A stretch of 64,000 nucleotides of DNA, taken from NCBI GenBank assembly GCA_026225945.1, contig JAMJFZ010002307.1:7122501-7186500 (forward strand). Reading direction: 5' to 3'. Positions 54,630 to 64,000 of this stretch are shown piece after piece. Origin of the DNA: Cricetomys ansorgei (taxonomy: Eukaryota; Chordata; Mammalia; Rodentia; Nesomyidae). The position numbers and the translations under genes were made by a program. Below the pieces are notes generated by a model that saw only the letters and a list, made by a program, of their open reading frames with translations, was not told the origin of the DNA and made no database searches. Each line of letters begins with the position of its first letter. Position 1 is the first letter of the stretch.

Positions 54630-54768
54630 TTTTGAAACGTGGTCTCAATATATAGCCCAAGATGGCCTAGAACTCACCACAGAGACCAAGCGCTCTCAAA
54701 CTTGCAGTGATCTTCGCATCTGGCTCCCAAGTGCTGGGATTGCAGGTGTGAACTCACCTATCGGGTAG
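54630..54768 (-). mobile_element. B1 SINE, minus strand
   Basis: 'ttgaaacgtggtctcaatat', 'cccaagtgctgggattgcag'. Confidence 0.75.
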
Positions 54769-55054
54769 ATCTCCCTGGATTTACTGTCTTTGGAGACACA
54801 CCCAGAGGTGGTGGTTACAAACCCAGGTGTTCCTCTGTCCAGTCAAACTGGCAGTCAGTTTTTGCAGTTGGTTAAAACTGAACACATCTGAACAATTAAT
54901 TCTTTTCTGCAAAAAAAAAAAGAGTCCTTTGCACTTGCAAAGTCAACAGTACTTGCTGCCAAGACGGAACAGTAATCTTAGCTTGTGTTGCTGGTGTGCA
55001 TTGAAGCTAAAGGGGCACTGAGATGGTAGGTACTTCCTAAGGAGTGAAAAAGAA

Positions 55055-55228
55055 CTCTTTTTTTTTTTTTTTTTTTTTTTGAGGGAGAGAGAGGCGGGGA
55101 GTTCTCTGTTGTAACTCTGGCTGTCTTGGAACTTACTCTATAGACCAGGCTGGCCTTGAACTCACAGAGATCCTCCTGCCTCTGCCTCCCGAGTGCTGAG
55201 ATAAAGGTGTGTGCCACTACCACCCAGC
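55055..55228 (-). mobile_element. B1 SINE with poly(T) and duplication, minus strand
   Basis: A T24 run, then 'ctgttgtaactctggctgtc', 'gaccaggctggccttgaact', ending 'ctaccacccagc'. The 10-bp duplication TGAAAAAGAA is exact at 55045-55054 and 55229-55238, so this is a young insertion. Confidence 0.93.
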
Positions 55229-55267
55229 TGAAAAAGAAATCTTAAAAAAAAAAAAAATCTTAAAGAT

Positions 55268-55470
55268 AGAGATGGGAGACTAGAGAGGTGGTTCAGCAGT
55301 TAGGAGCACTGGCTGCTCTTCCACAGGATTAGAGTTCAATTCCCAGCACCCACATGGCAGCTCACAACTGTCTGTAACTCCAGTTCCAGGGAATCTGATG
55401 CCCTCACACAGACATACATGTAGACAAAACACCAATATACATGAAATACAAATAAATAAAATTTTTTTTA
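55268..55470 (+). mobile_element. B2/B3 SINE, full length
   Basis: 'gagaggtggttcagcagtta', 'acatggcagctcacaactgt', tail 'gacatacatgtagacaaaac'. The flanks AGATAGAGATGG and AGACAGAGATGG form a duplication with one mismatch. Confidence 0.92.
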
Positions 55471-55523
55471 AAAAAAAGAGAGACAGAGATGGAGAAGGGA
55501 AGAGGAAGAGAAGAAAAGGAAAG

Positions 55524-55655
55524 TAATGAGGAGCACAGACTACTCTTCCAGAGAATCCAGAGTTCCCAGCACCCATATCAGGCATCTAACAACCGCCTGT
55601 AACTGCAGCTCCAGGGTTTCCCATACCCTCTTTTGAATTCGTCAAATTAGACATC

Positions 55656-55704
<49 letters not shown>

Positions 55705-55705
55705 T
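55524..55705 (+). mobile_element. B2/B3 SINE with (CA)n
   Basis: 'gcacagactactcttccaga', 'acaaccgcctgtaactgcag', ending in (CA)22 (55658-55702). The head is worn. Confidence 0.8.
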
Positions 55706-56615
55706 ACCCCCTCTGTCTCCCTCCTATCTTCCCTTCCTCCAAACAAACAAGCAAAGAAATCTTACCTTGTTTTGTCATTACAGAAAGAATGCTCCCTTTC
55801 ACTGAGGAGGTGGACACCTTGGGAAGCTCCTTCCTGTACCTTAGTTCTATAAAGTCATCAGCTTTAGCCTAGGGACATGTTTGGAGAGTGTAGAGGAGGA
55901 GCCAGATGAGAACCCTGGCCTTAGTGCTGAACTCAGTTTCTGTAATGGAGATAGCTGGTAAGAAAGAGGCCAAAGTTAGAGCACAGTTGGGATACAGTGG
56001 GAGGTGCTGGGTGAAGTCATATATAGTTGGGATGAGTAGGGAATACGGAATAAAGTCATAATACAGTATAGAAATGTGCTGAGATGTATAGACTTTGGAT
56101 CTGGTAAATTTTGGTGGTGGTTTTTTAATTTGCTAGTTTTAAAAAATAATAGTTTATTAAAACTAAACAAAAATTTAAAATTAAAAAAAGAGGAGAAAGA
56201 GAGAGAGAGAGAGTGAGAAGGAAGGCTGTCTTAGAGGGCCAGCCAGTGTGTGATGAAAGTTGGGGTGTTTTAGGACTGGTTCCATGAGGCTGAGGGGAGC
56301 CGGCTTCAGGAAAGGCTCTAGGCCTCTGCAGAGAACCTGTCTACACAGCTGCAGTGCAGGGAAGCTATTGGTCTAGTGGCCTGGGACACGCCAGGCCTGG
56401 AGCACAGGGCATGGCACCTACTGCCTAGGATAGCCAAGCAGAGCTGTAAAAAATCTGCTCCAGTTAGGCTTATCTCTTGATTTAAATCATTGGTTTGAGG
56501 GTATGCAATGGAGATGAAGGTAATCTACTTATGTGGTTCCCCTCAAACCACCTCTATCCTATTTCAATTTATTTTTCACTAAGTCTCAATGTAGTCCTGG
56601 GTCTGATGTGGCAAC
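55706..56615. other. Unique sequence
   Basis: No repeat recognised for 900 bp. A GA-rich patch lies at 56192-56222. Confidence 0.4.
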
Positions 56616-56762
56616 TTTTTTTTTTTTTTTTTTTATTGAGACAGCCTCACTGTGTGGCCCTACCTAGCCTGGAACTCCATATGTAGACCAGGCTGACCTC
56701 AAACTCACAGCTCTGCCTATCTCTGCTTCCTGAGTGCCGGCATTAAAGGCGACCCAGCCCGC
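56616..56762 (-). mobile_element. B1 SINE with poly(T), minus strand
   Basis: T17, then 'gagacagcctcactgtgtgg', 'gaccaggctgacctcaaact', 'gccggcattaaaggcgaccc'. Confidence 0.88.
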
Positions 56763-56789
56763 ATTACTCTTGAACTCATAGCACACAAG

Positions 56790-57205
56790 GTTAAGACCTG
56801 AACAAGATTGGAACTATCAACACTTGCCGTGGATGGAGGAGGAATCCACAAGGCCCCACCCCTCCCTGAAGATCTCTAGGCAGTTAATGGTGGCTGGGAG
56901 AGGGAGAGACATTTCCTTCAGGGATGTAGCCAGTCCTAAGGTACCCATGCTCCTGGCAGCGACTCTAATGAAACTCACTGGATCACACACAAAGATCAAA
57001 TAAAAAAGTGACATGGAAGGAGAGGTGGACTGCTAAGGGTGAGTCAGGAGAGGAAGGGGAACAAGAGGGAAATGGAGGGTGAATATGATCAAACTACATT
57101 ATATGCATGTATGCATATGTCAGTGAAATCCATTATTATGTATGATAATGTCATTGAATGCATTACTATATATAATTTAATATGCTCTAATAAGCACTTT
57201 TATAA
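56790..57205 (+). mobile_element. L1 3' end (3' UTR), plus strand
   Basis: 'tgaatatgatcaaactacat', 'atatgcatgtatgcatatg', 'tgctctaataagcactttt' match the end of rodent L1 3' UTRs in sense. The upstream part ('atttccttcagggatgtagc', 'ctaatgaaactcactggatc') is the preceding UTR. This is the only plus-strand L1 here. Confidence 0.65.
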
Positions 57206-57234
57206 AAAGTAACTTTGATGATTTACTCCTGTTT

Positions 57235-57420
57235 AAGTTCTCTCAACAGTGTTCTTTTAGTCTTGAGGCAAAACCCAATCCATTAACAGACCTGTAAACC
57301 TTTGTAAGGTAGTGCTTGCCTAATCCATCTCGCTGTGCCCTCCAGTCATGGTGGCCTTTGTGCAGCTGCACAGGGCCTGTGTACTCGCTTCCCACTGGCT
57401 TCTGTCTCGTTTCTCTATTC
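57235..57420 (+). mobile_element. L2 relic
   Basis: 'gaggcaaaacccaatccatt' and 'tccatctcgctgtgccctcc' followed by 'tcatggtggcc' follow the L2 3' region. Diverged. Confidence 0.45.
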
Positions 57421-57584
57421 CATTTATTTACAGAGGCAGCAGCGTGTTGGTCAGCTCACAGGTCAAAAGTCACTGCTTCACACAGCAGGATCCCAGTGAA
57501 GTCCCCTGTTTTGTGTTCTCCTGTAACTCTCCTCCCATCTTGAAAGCAATTATCATAAGAGTTATCAAAAAAATAAGTGCACAA

Positions 57585-57735
57585 AGCCCATGAGATGGCT
57601 CAATGGGTAAAAGCTTTTGCTGCCAAGCCCGACGACCTGTGTTCGAGACCTAGGACTGATCTCTGCAAGTTGTCCTTTGACTTCCACATGCACTGTGGCA
57701 CATGCTCCCCCACCAATAAAATAAGGAAAAATATA
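57585..57735 (+). mobile_element. B3-like SINE
   Basis: 'catgagatggctcaatgggt', 'gcccgacgacctgtgttcga', 'ctgcaagttgtcctttgact'. Confidence 0.85.
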
Positions 57736-58114
57736 GAGAAAAAAACAAGCACTCAATTAGTTATCAGACATACCTGTCTAAGAATGAGAGCTCTATTAGG
57801 CTCAGGTCACATGTAGGTCACATTCTTTTGCCTACTTGGTACCTAATGATCATGATACTTCTTTTGCAAAGCAGATAATTTGCAAATGATGGAACACATA
57901 GCATAAAGGCCAGGCATCTCGCCATCATGTCCTAAACCATGATAGAGTCAGAAGTCAACTCTGTCCTCTTATGATAAGGTGGTATAAGAGCCTGTCTTGG
58001 CAGAAACAAAGCATGGTGTCACAAAACAGGGAAAATGATGTAATGGATGGATAGTGCTGATATTGGTGGCACATTCAATTAATTTTCTACTGAAGTCACT
58101 TTTTCCAAGTTTCT
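57736..58114. other. Unique sequence
   Basis: Nothing recognisable. Confidence 0.35.
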
Positions 58115-58380
58115 TATCTTTATGTATACTGGGTTTGAACCAAGGGGCTCATGCATGCTAGGCCGACATTCTATAATGAAACTATATTCTCACCCATTCT
58201 ATCCCTCCACAACCCCCTCCCCCTATTTTACTTTGTATTTTGAGACAGTCTCACCAAGTTTCCCAGGCAGGCTTACAATGTAGCCAGTAGCCCAAGCAAG
58301 CCTTGAACTCAAATTCCTCTTTTCTCAGCCTCTTGAGATCTGAGACGACAGGACTATCCCACCAGGCAGGGCCCAAGATT
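58115..58380 (-). mobile_element. ID-like and B1-like pieces, minus strand (B4-type)
   Basis: 58115-58200 has 'ggggctcatgcatgctaggc', an ID complement. 58240-58380 is a diverged antisense B1 ('gagacagtctcaccaagttt', 'caagccttgaactcaaattc'). Confidence 0.6.
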
Positions 58381-58779
58381 ATTGTTTTTCAAGAGTTTAA
58401 CTAAAATATTACTTTTAGTGTATAAATGAGAAAAAAGAGATAGCACAATACACCAGAATTCTGGAGCTAATACGTCAAATGTATACTGTGTTGGCGGCTT
58501 CTTCCGTGATCAAGTCACTAAATTTAATACCATTTTCTACAAGATCTCATTAGCCAACAAACTAGTACCCTCAGCACACTAGAAGCTTGAGAATAATGCA
58601 AGAAACTCTGCCTCATGGTAAACAGGGTAACTGTGGTTGAAGGGAAGCAGCTCATATTAACTACTAAAGTCCACCGATGGGAGAGTTTGTATTGGTTTCC
58701 AACCTACTTTGTCCAATGGTCAGAAACTGTTGCACTTGTAGACTGGCTGTAACTCAAGCTCTATGTGTCTCTTAGCTGT
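58381..58779. other. Unique sequence
   Basis: Nothing recognisable. Confidence 0.35.
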
Positions 58780-58844
58780 TGTCTTAGTTACTGTTTTATT
58801 GTGATAAAATACCATGACCAAGACAACTTAAAAAGAAAGGCATT

Positions 58845-59010
58845 CCTGGGTGGTGATGGTGCACACCTTTAATCCCAACATGCTGGAGGCAGAGGCACGA
58901 GGATCTCTGTGAGTTTGGGGTCAGTCTGGTCTACAGAGAGAGTTCCAGGACAGCCTGGGCTACAAAGAGAAACCCTGTCTTGAGAAACAAAACAACAACA
59001 ATAGCAACAA
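58845..59010 (+). mobile_element. B1 SINE inserted in the MaLR LTR
   Basis: Full length ('gcacacctttaatcccaaca', 'gagagttccaggacagcctg') with an (AAC)n tail. The duplications AAAGAAAGGCATT (58832-58844) and AGAGAAAGGCATC (59012-59024) are nearly identical. Confidence 0.93.
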
Positions 59011-59300
59011 AAGAGAAAGGCATCCAACTGGGGGCTTGTTTACAGTTCCAGAGGGTTAGTTCATGACCATTACAGTGGGGCAGGCAGGCTGGCTTGGCAC
59101 TGGAGCAGCAGCTGAGAGTTCACACTTGATCTGCAAGTCACAGGCAGAAAGAAAGCTAGTTGAGAATGACAGGAGCTTTTGAAACCACAAAGCCCAACCC
59201 CAATGACACATCTCCTCCAAAAAGGCCACATCTCCTAACCCTTCCCAAAGAGTTCCATTAGCTGGGGACCAAGCTTTCAAACACATGAGCCTATAGGAGC

Positions 59301-59679
59301 TGTTGTGAATTGGCCAGAGTTCCCTCCCTGGGGCTTGCCCATCTCCCATGCTCCTGATACTCTCCACCCTCTGGCCAGGTACCACCCCTGTGCCTGACCC
59401 CAGACAGGTACCTGTCCTGCATCATCAGTCCCATATAATCCCAGTGAGTTTTGGACTCCTCCTCTCTTTGGATCTCTCTCTCTGACTCTCTCTGTGCTTC
59501 TCTCTGTCTCTCTCTTTGCCCCTCTTCCTCTGTTATCTCTCTCCCTCTCCCCCTCTCTCCTCTGTCTTTTTCTTCTTCCCTCCACTCGGAAGCGGACACT
59601 ACGTGTCTCACCCCACCCCAATAAACCTCTTGTGTGAGGCCCTACTGCCTGTAGTGTGGTGCTGTGCACTTTTCTTTCA
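59301..59679 (+). mobile_element. Solo LTR inserted in the MaLR LTR, family unknown
   Basis: 379 bp, TGTTGTGAATTGG...TTTTCTTTCA, with exact 5-bp duplications GGAGC at 59296-59300 and 59680-59684. A TATA-like box ('cccatataatccc', about 59430) precedes a CT-rich stretch. An AATAAA signal (59621) lies about 58 bp from the end. MaLR text ('cctataggagc' and 'catcctcattcaaacc') continues on both sides. Confidence 0.88.
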
Positions 59680-59706
59680 GGAGCCATCCTCATTCAAACC
59701 GCCACA

Positions 59707-60254
59707 ACTGTCTCCCTCTTCTGCTCCGTTCATATTCTTACTTTTACCATCTTGACTTAGACCCTCTGAAATAGACCCTTTATTAGTTCAGCAAATCCCC
59801 TCTCCCTATTTTGTGTCTCCTTTCTTTACTCTTTCTCTTACCTACCTACCAGAGTCAGCTTCCTAAAACATAAACGGGGTCATTAACTTTTGCACGTTAA
59901 AGATCTTCTATGATCTTCTATGACTGACTCTTGGTTGTTTATATAAGTGATTTTAAAACTTAAAACATAAAAGCTGGGTCCCACTTTTGAGTTAAAAATT
60001 AAAGAGAAGGGAAAATTAAAAACATATATAAGAGATAGAACGCGGAGAGGGAGGGTGGGTGGTAGACAGAGCCTGGATCTTTTTGACCTTGTGCCTTGGT
60101 ATCTTTTCTGTTGGCTTAACAAAAATATTTGGCAACTAATAAGGCATGGAGTTTATTTAGCCTGTGGCTACGGAACGTGGAAGATGAGGATCTTCTTGAT
60201 GAACCACTGTAACAGTGCAGAAGAAACCGTGTATGGAGATAGATCAAGTGCCCT
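59707..60254. other. Unique sequence
   Basis: Nothing recognisable. Open frames of about 80 codons on both strands have no domain. Confidence 0.35.
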
Positions 60255-60425
60255 AGCTTGAATTTCTTCCTCTTCTTACAAAGCCAATAAAGCAAAGATC
60301 TTTGCTATCATGTCATCTATTCATGTTGCTTGAGCCTCACCTGTAAACACCATTAACACAAGAATTTGAAGACTAAGCTTCGGAAACATGAAGTTTGGGG
60401 GGACACGTTCAAACCACGGTACTGT
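60255..60425 (-). mobile_element. MLT1/MST-like LTR relic, minus strand
   Basis: 'ttcctcttcttacaaagcca' and 'aacatgaagtttggggggac' followed by 'acgttcaaaccacggta' match the end of an antisense MaLR LTR. The middle is degraded. Confidence 0.5.
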
Positions 60426-61084
60426 AACCTTGGCACCTGCGGGTTGTGTGATAGAGTGGCCCACCTCATGCAGGCCACTCTCTTTAGGAAGGGGTCCATA
60501 TCGGTTTAGCATCTGGATGCACTATGCATCTAAGACTGGTCCACTCACATCTCTTCTTTGCCTTGAACTTCTTACGTTCTTTAACAGTTCATCATTTTCC
60601 ATTCTTCCACACTACCTGGAAAAACTATTCCCTGCTGGATGATTTTAACGCTGATTTGAATGAAAATTCTCTGGAAAACTTTACAGATCTACACCTGCCA
60701 GCATATTAACTCCGTCAATGCTCTGGGCGTGTGGTATTGTCTGTCTCCTCTTGTTGATATCACGTAATATTTCATTGTGGAGAAATGAGTGCCTTCATCA
60801 AAACATGTCTGGCTTATAGTAAGGTGTTTCCTGGATGTAAGATGATTTTTTTTTATTGGCTTATCTTAGAAAATGAAGTTCAACTTGTAGATTCAACATA
60901 AAAATTCATTCCTCCCTGGTGCAAAGCATACCTACATATTTAAGATACTATCTTTTCTCCTGATTTGAATAGTGTGATATTGTAATTTGTAATAATTGTT
61001 ATAAATCTAGTCTTTGTCCCTGCTTTATGGCACACATGTCCTAAAATCCTAGACCTCTCTAAAGTGATGAATCTTTTCATATGA
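60426..61084. other. Unique sequence
   Basis: No repeat recognised. An 84-codon frame (60388-60642) starts in the LTR relic and has no domain. Confidence 0.4.
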
Positions 61085-61770
61085 CAAAGAGATGACTGAT
61101 GGCTGGGGATGCCTGGGTAACCTCATGATGGTTGCCATGGGAACAAATTAGTGATTAGAGGGCTGGAACTTTCAGCTCCCCTCAATCCCCTACCATATGG
61201 GGAGAAGAAGGGCTGGGGGGGTGTTGAATTAATCACCAGTGATTAATGATTTAATCAACTAGGCCTATGTAACGAGGCCTTCACAGGTACCCCAAGGGCA
61301 GGGTTTAGAGAGCTTCTGTTTGGTAAGAGGCTCCATAACATAATGGCTTTCACTCTGGAATCTCAGAGTTTTTTCTTGGAGAGCAGCATCCCTGGATAGG
61401 GCTTGGCAGCTCTGTTTCCTTTGACCCCCATCCAACTCTAAACATCTTTCTGGTTCTTCTGGCCCTTTGTTCTGCCTTTTAATAATAAGCGGGGGCTAGT
61501 TAAAAAAGTACTTCCCTAAATCCTGCGACCTTTTCTAGCAAAGTGCAAAACTAAGAAGGGAACCTCTGATTCACAACCAGTTGGCTAAAACACAGGCAAT
61601 AACTGGGATTTTTGGTAGACATATGCAGTGGTGGGGCCATATGAGATCTGATGCTGTCTCCATGTGGATAGTGTCAGAATTGAGTTAAATTGTGTGACAT
61701 TAGTAGGAGTCTGCAAAGAATTGGATTATGGGAGCGGGGGGGTTCCACGAATTTGATGCCAGAGGTGAAG
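61085..61770 (+). mobile_element. Very old ERVL-type LTR relic
   Basis: 'gatggttgccatgggaacaa', 'atgtaacgaggccttcacag', 'tttagagagcttctgtttgg', 'ccttttaataataagc', 'ttttctagcaaagtgcaaaa' and 'atctgatgctgtctccatgt' followed by 'ggatagtgtcagaattgag' match, in order, an ancient LTR common to placental mammals. I cannot recall the family name for certain. Confidence 0.6.
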
Positions 61771-63354
61771 GGAGTTTTTCCTACAGAAAAAGACCTTTCA
61801 GCAAGACATTGATATCTGTCTCTTGATCTTCAGACTAGATTTCACATCACTAAGAAAAGCCTTGGGACAGTGAGGTCACTCCTGAAGAATGTCTGGAGGG
61901 AGAAATGTGACAGAGTTGGTGTCAAGTCTTAAAAGATCTCTGAGATCAAATTGAGAAAGACTCAAGCTGTTCTTCTTGCTTGGAATGGAGTAAGTATAAC
62001 TTGCTCATGACCCAAATTCCAACTTAATATCTATTTGGAGAACCTATTCTCAGAGTAGTAGATGTAATATCAGCCAGTTATGGGCAAGTTCAATCCCTTC
62101 AAGTTTCACTCCTCTCAACTAGAATTCATTGAGGGTCAAACTCAAATGCTTTCCCTCAGGGTACAGATTCAGGCTGGGCTGATTTTCACATTTTTGTTCA
62201 TTATATAAGACATCTTGAATCCACTAATTTTCACAATCATTACACTGATACAAAAGCTTCTAGTATGGTGGAAACATGGATGACTTAAGGTGTGTATGTT
62301 TACACTGATGGTCTCCAGTAGTGGATTCATACTAACCATCTTCCTGATTCGAATTTCAGCTCACTGCTCCTGGCATTTCAATGTATGATTTTGTAGCTAA
62401 CCAAGCCCCTTAGATTATAGTCAAAACCAACATGTTTATGCTCTTATGTTAGCTATGGCCATGTCAAAGAGACTTAAGAATATGCTGTAGACATCCAAAG
62501 GCATAGGAAAATATGCCTGTCTTGCAAACAGTTCTGGTCCGTGGATTTGTTTTTGTCCTAGTCTTCCTTTGTTCTTAGCATCCAAACAATCCTTTCCCCT
62601 GCCAGACGTGCATGGAGATGCTGCAAGTCCTGGAGGGAGAGATGCCCAGATCTCCTCAGCTTTGACCTGAGGGGAAGGTGGAAGCTCTCTGTTCCCTCCC
62701 TCAGAGACAAGGAAAGGAAAGCATCAAAAGCTGGACGAGGGCCTCTGTTCAGTGTCTTCTGCCACTGTGCTCCTGTGTGATTTTCCTTGCATTCAACTCA
62801 GAAGGGAAAAACAAGCTTGTATTTAATTAAAAGAAGGGGGCATTACAGCATAAGGAAGCTAGCGCTACACAGCTGGGGTCAGGAACATAAATATAACAAT
62901 GAAGCCACTGTGGAGCAGGGGCTAGGTCCACCGACCACACTGAATGACCTCAGCAGATGACAGCAGACATTGCTTCTAAATTTGTTGTTTACATCTAGAC
63001 TATGACTCAAGCTCAGCCAAGAATTTGTCCCTTCTGTGCTCTGGTTCTGCCATGTTAATGATCCTTCAGGACCATGGTGGATTTTGCTAGCTTGTCTGGA
63101 CACCCTTGTGTTCTGTGGGTGCACTCCTCTTAAGGGGATGACAGAAGTCTGTTTCCTCAAAACTCACCAGTAGGAGGTAAATAATGGTTCTAGACAAATG
63201 CCAACATTTTCCTCTGTGACAAGAAACTTCACTGACTGGTTGGGTAAGAGAAACATTTCAATTAGCTAGATATACATATTTATAAATAAACGTTGGCACT
63301 TCTCCTTTCTTAAAATAATCTAATTTATCTATTTATTTTAATGCCACTTACAGC
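61771..63354. other. Repeat-poor sequence, 1.6 kb
   Basis: Almost no recognisable repeat. A donor-like site (ATGGAGTAAGT, 61984-61994) has no clear partner acceptor or open frame. Open frames of up to 93 codons (62879-63160, minus) have no domain. Candidate conserved non-coding region. Confidence 0.4.
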
Positions 63355-63379
63355 TCAGAAGTCAACCTCTTATGTTGGT

Positions 63380-63582
63380 CTCCACCTTTCACCTCGTTTA
63401 AAGGCAGTATCTCTCATTTGTTGCTGCGTTTGGCAGGCTAGCTGGCCCATGAGTGAGGTCTGGGTCCTGTCTCCACCTCCCATCTCCCCATAGAAGCACT
63501 GGCATTACAGGCGAGTGCTTTAATGGAGGTTCTGGGAGTGAAGCGTGGTAAGTGTTACCCACTGAGCCATCTCCCCAGCCTT
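63380..63582 (-). mobile_element. B4A SINE, minus strand
   Basis: 'gcaggctagctggcccatga', 'gcactggcattacaggcgag', 'actgagccatctccccagcc'. Confidence 0.8.
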
Positions 63583-63664
63583 AAATAAATTTATTTTGAC
63601 TGTTTTGCTTGGAATGTGCTGTGTTTGAATACACTCTTAAGTTAGCCTCGCTCTCCTGTTCTGT

Positions 63665-63850
63665 AAAAATGGAGACAGTAAGAGACGGCTCAGAGGGGAA
63701 GAGTGTCTTCCATCAAGCCTGAAGACACTGGGAACCACTCTATGGAAGGAGAGTACACCACCTGCATGGTGTCATCTGATCTCCACAAGTATGCCATCAG
63801 TGAGTGTCCATCCATGTCACACACACACACACACATTAAATAAATACACA
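63665..63850 (+). mobile_element. B3-like SINE with (CA)n
   Basis: 'gtaagagacggctcagaggg', 'catcaagcctgaagacactg', 'ctatggaaggagagtacacc', ending in (CA)9 and an AAAT tail. Confidence 0.8.
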
Positions 63851-64000
63851 CAAATAAAAAGAGATAAAATGTAAAACAAAAGTGAACTAGGTAAATTACC
63901 AAAACATGTTTTAAAAAATGGAGAAATAAAAGGCCTTTCTGTCTCGAAGGGTGTTGGGATGATTTAAATGGTGAGTGCTTAGAGCAGTTACGATGGATAC
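63851..64000. other. Unique sequence
   Basis: Nothing recognisable up to the window edge. Confidence 0.35.

Larger units (their letters stand above)
58780..59706 (-). mobile_element. ERVL-MaLR LTR, minus strand, with nested B1 and solo LTR
   Basis: In antisense: TGTCTTAGTTACTG...CCGCCACA. 'ataaaataccatgaccaaga', 'cagttccagagggttagttc' and 'gaccaagctttcaaacacat' follow the MaLR order. The flanks GCTGT and ACTGT agree in 4 of 5 bases, matching the 5-bp duplication of ERVL elements. A B1 (58845-59010) and an LTR (59301-59679) are inserted in it. The remaining MaLR is about 380 bp. Confidence 0.8.

Noticed and set aside
61984..61994. Donor-like ATGGAGTAAGT as evidence of an exon
   Set aside because: A single short motif occurs often by chance. 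There is no upstream acceptor with an open frame, so no exon is called.
1..64000. CRISPR arrays, operons, bacterial promoters or prophage
   Set aside because: Sequence content is typical of rodent nuclear DNA. Tandem repeats are microsatellites with no spacer structure.

Overview
This is ordinary mammalian nuclear DNA from a muroid rodent, and I find no protein-coding exon, rRNA, tRNA or CpG island in it. The diagnosis rests on dozens of B1 (7SL-derived), B2/B3 (tRNA-derived), B4 (ID plus B1) and ID SINEs, a rodent L1 3' UTR, rodent ERVL-MaLR LTRs and very abundant microsatellites. B2/B3 tails of the 'gacatacatgcaagcaaaacacca' kind, B1 copies reading 'ctgttgtaactctggctgtc' and the absence of the young Mus B2 tail argue against house mouse and hint at a cricetid (hamster, vole, deer mouse type). 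The species cannot be fixed from the sequence alone. The window is best read as intergenic or deep intronic.

Layout. 1-17 kb: unique DNA with scattered SINEs, one complete hAT-Charlie-type MITE (6983-7205), an L1 3' end on the minus strand (3655-4190), a 375-bp CA/TA tract (9864-10238) and an MLT1-like LTR relic. 17.57-21 kb: a decayed L1 on the minus strand with 3' UTR, a much-deleted ORF2, and an ORF1 remnant whose reading frame runs into a CT-rich expansion. 22-27 kb: a MaLR LTR split by a B1 and pyrimidine tracts, L2 relics, and B2/B3 insertions with clean target-site duplications. 27.86-33.17 kb: one very old L1M-type element on the minus strand, broken by many later insertions, among them a SINE that itself carries a solo LTR. 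33.5-34.6 kb: unique DNA with local CpGs and a GC hairpin. 34.7-41.3 kb: L1 3' UTR, solo LTR, several MaLR LTRs and nested SINEs.

41.3-54 kb: a 440-bp TG/TCTG tract inside a B3, a (TCTA)n tract abutting a 458-bp solo LTR, relics of L1M/HAL1 and L2, and MLT/MST-like LTRs with SINEs inside. 54-64 kb: more SINEs, a plus-strand L1 3' end, a MaLR LTR (58780-59706) that holds both a B1 and a 379-bp solo LTR, a very old ERVL-type LTR (61085-61770), and mostly unique DNA to the end.

No genes act together here. The main content is insertion history, which can be read in order from nested elements and target-site duplications. I found no sign of a novel coding system. The points most worth a second look are the nested insertions, three copies of one LTR family I could not name, a local duplication inside the old L1M, long tracts able to adopt non-B DNA forms, and a few repeat-free segments that could be conserved non-coding elements.
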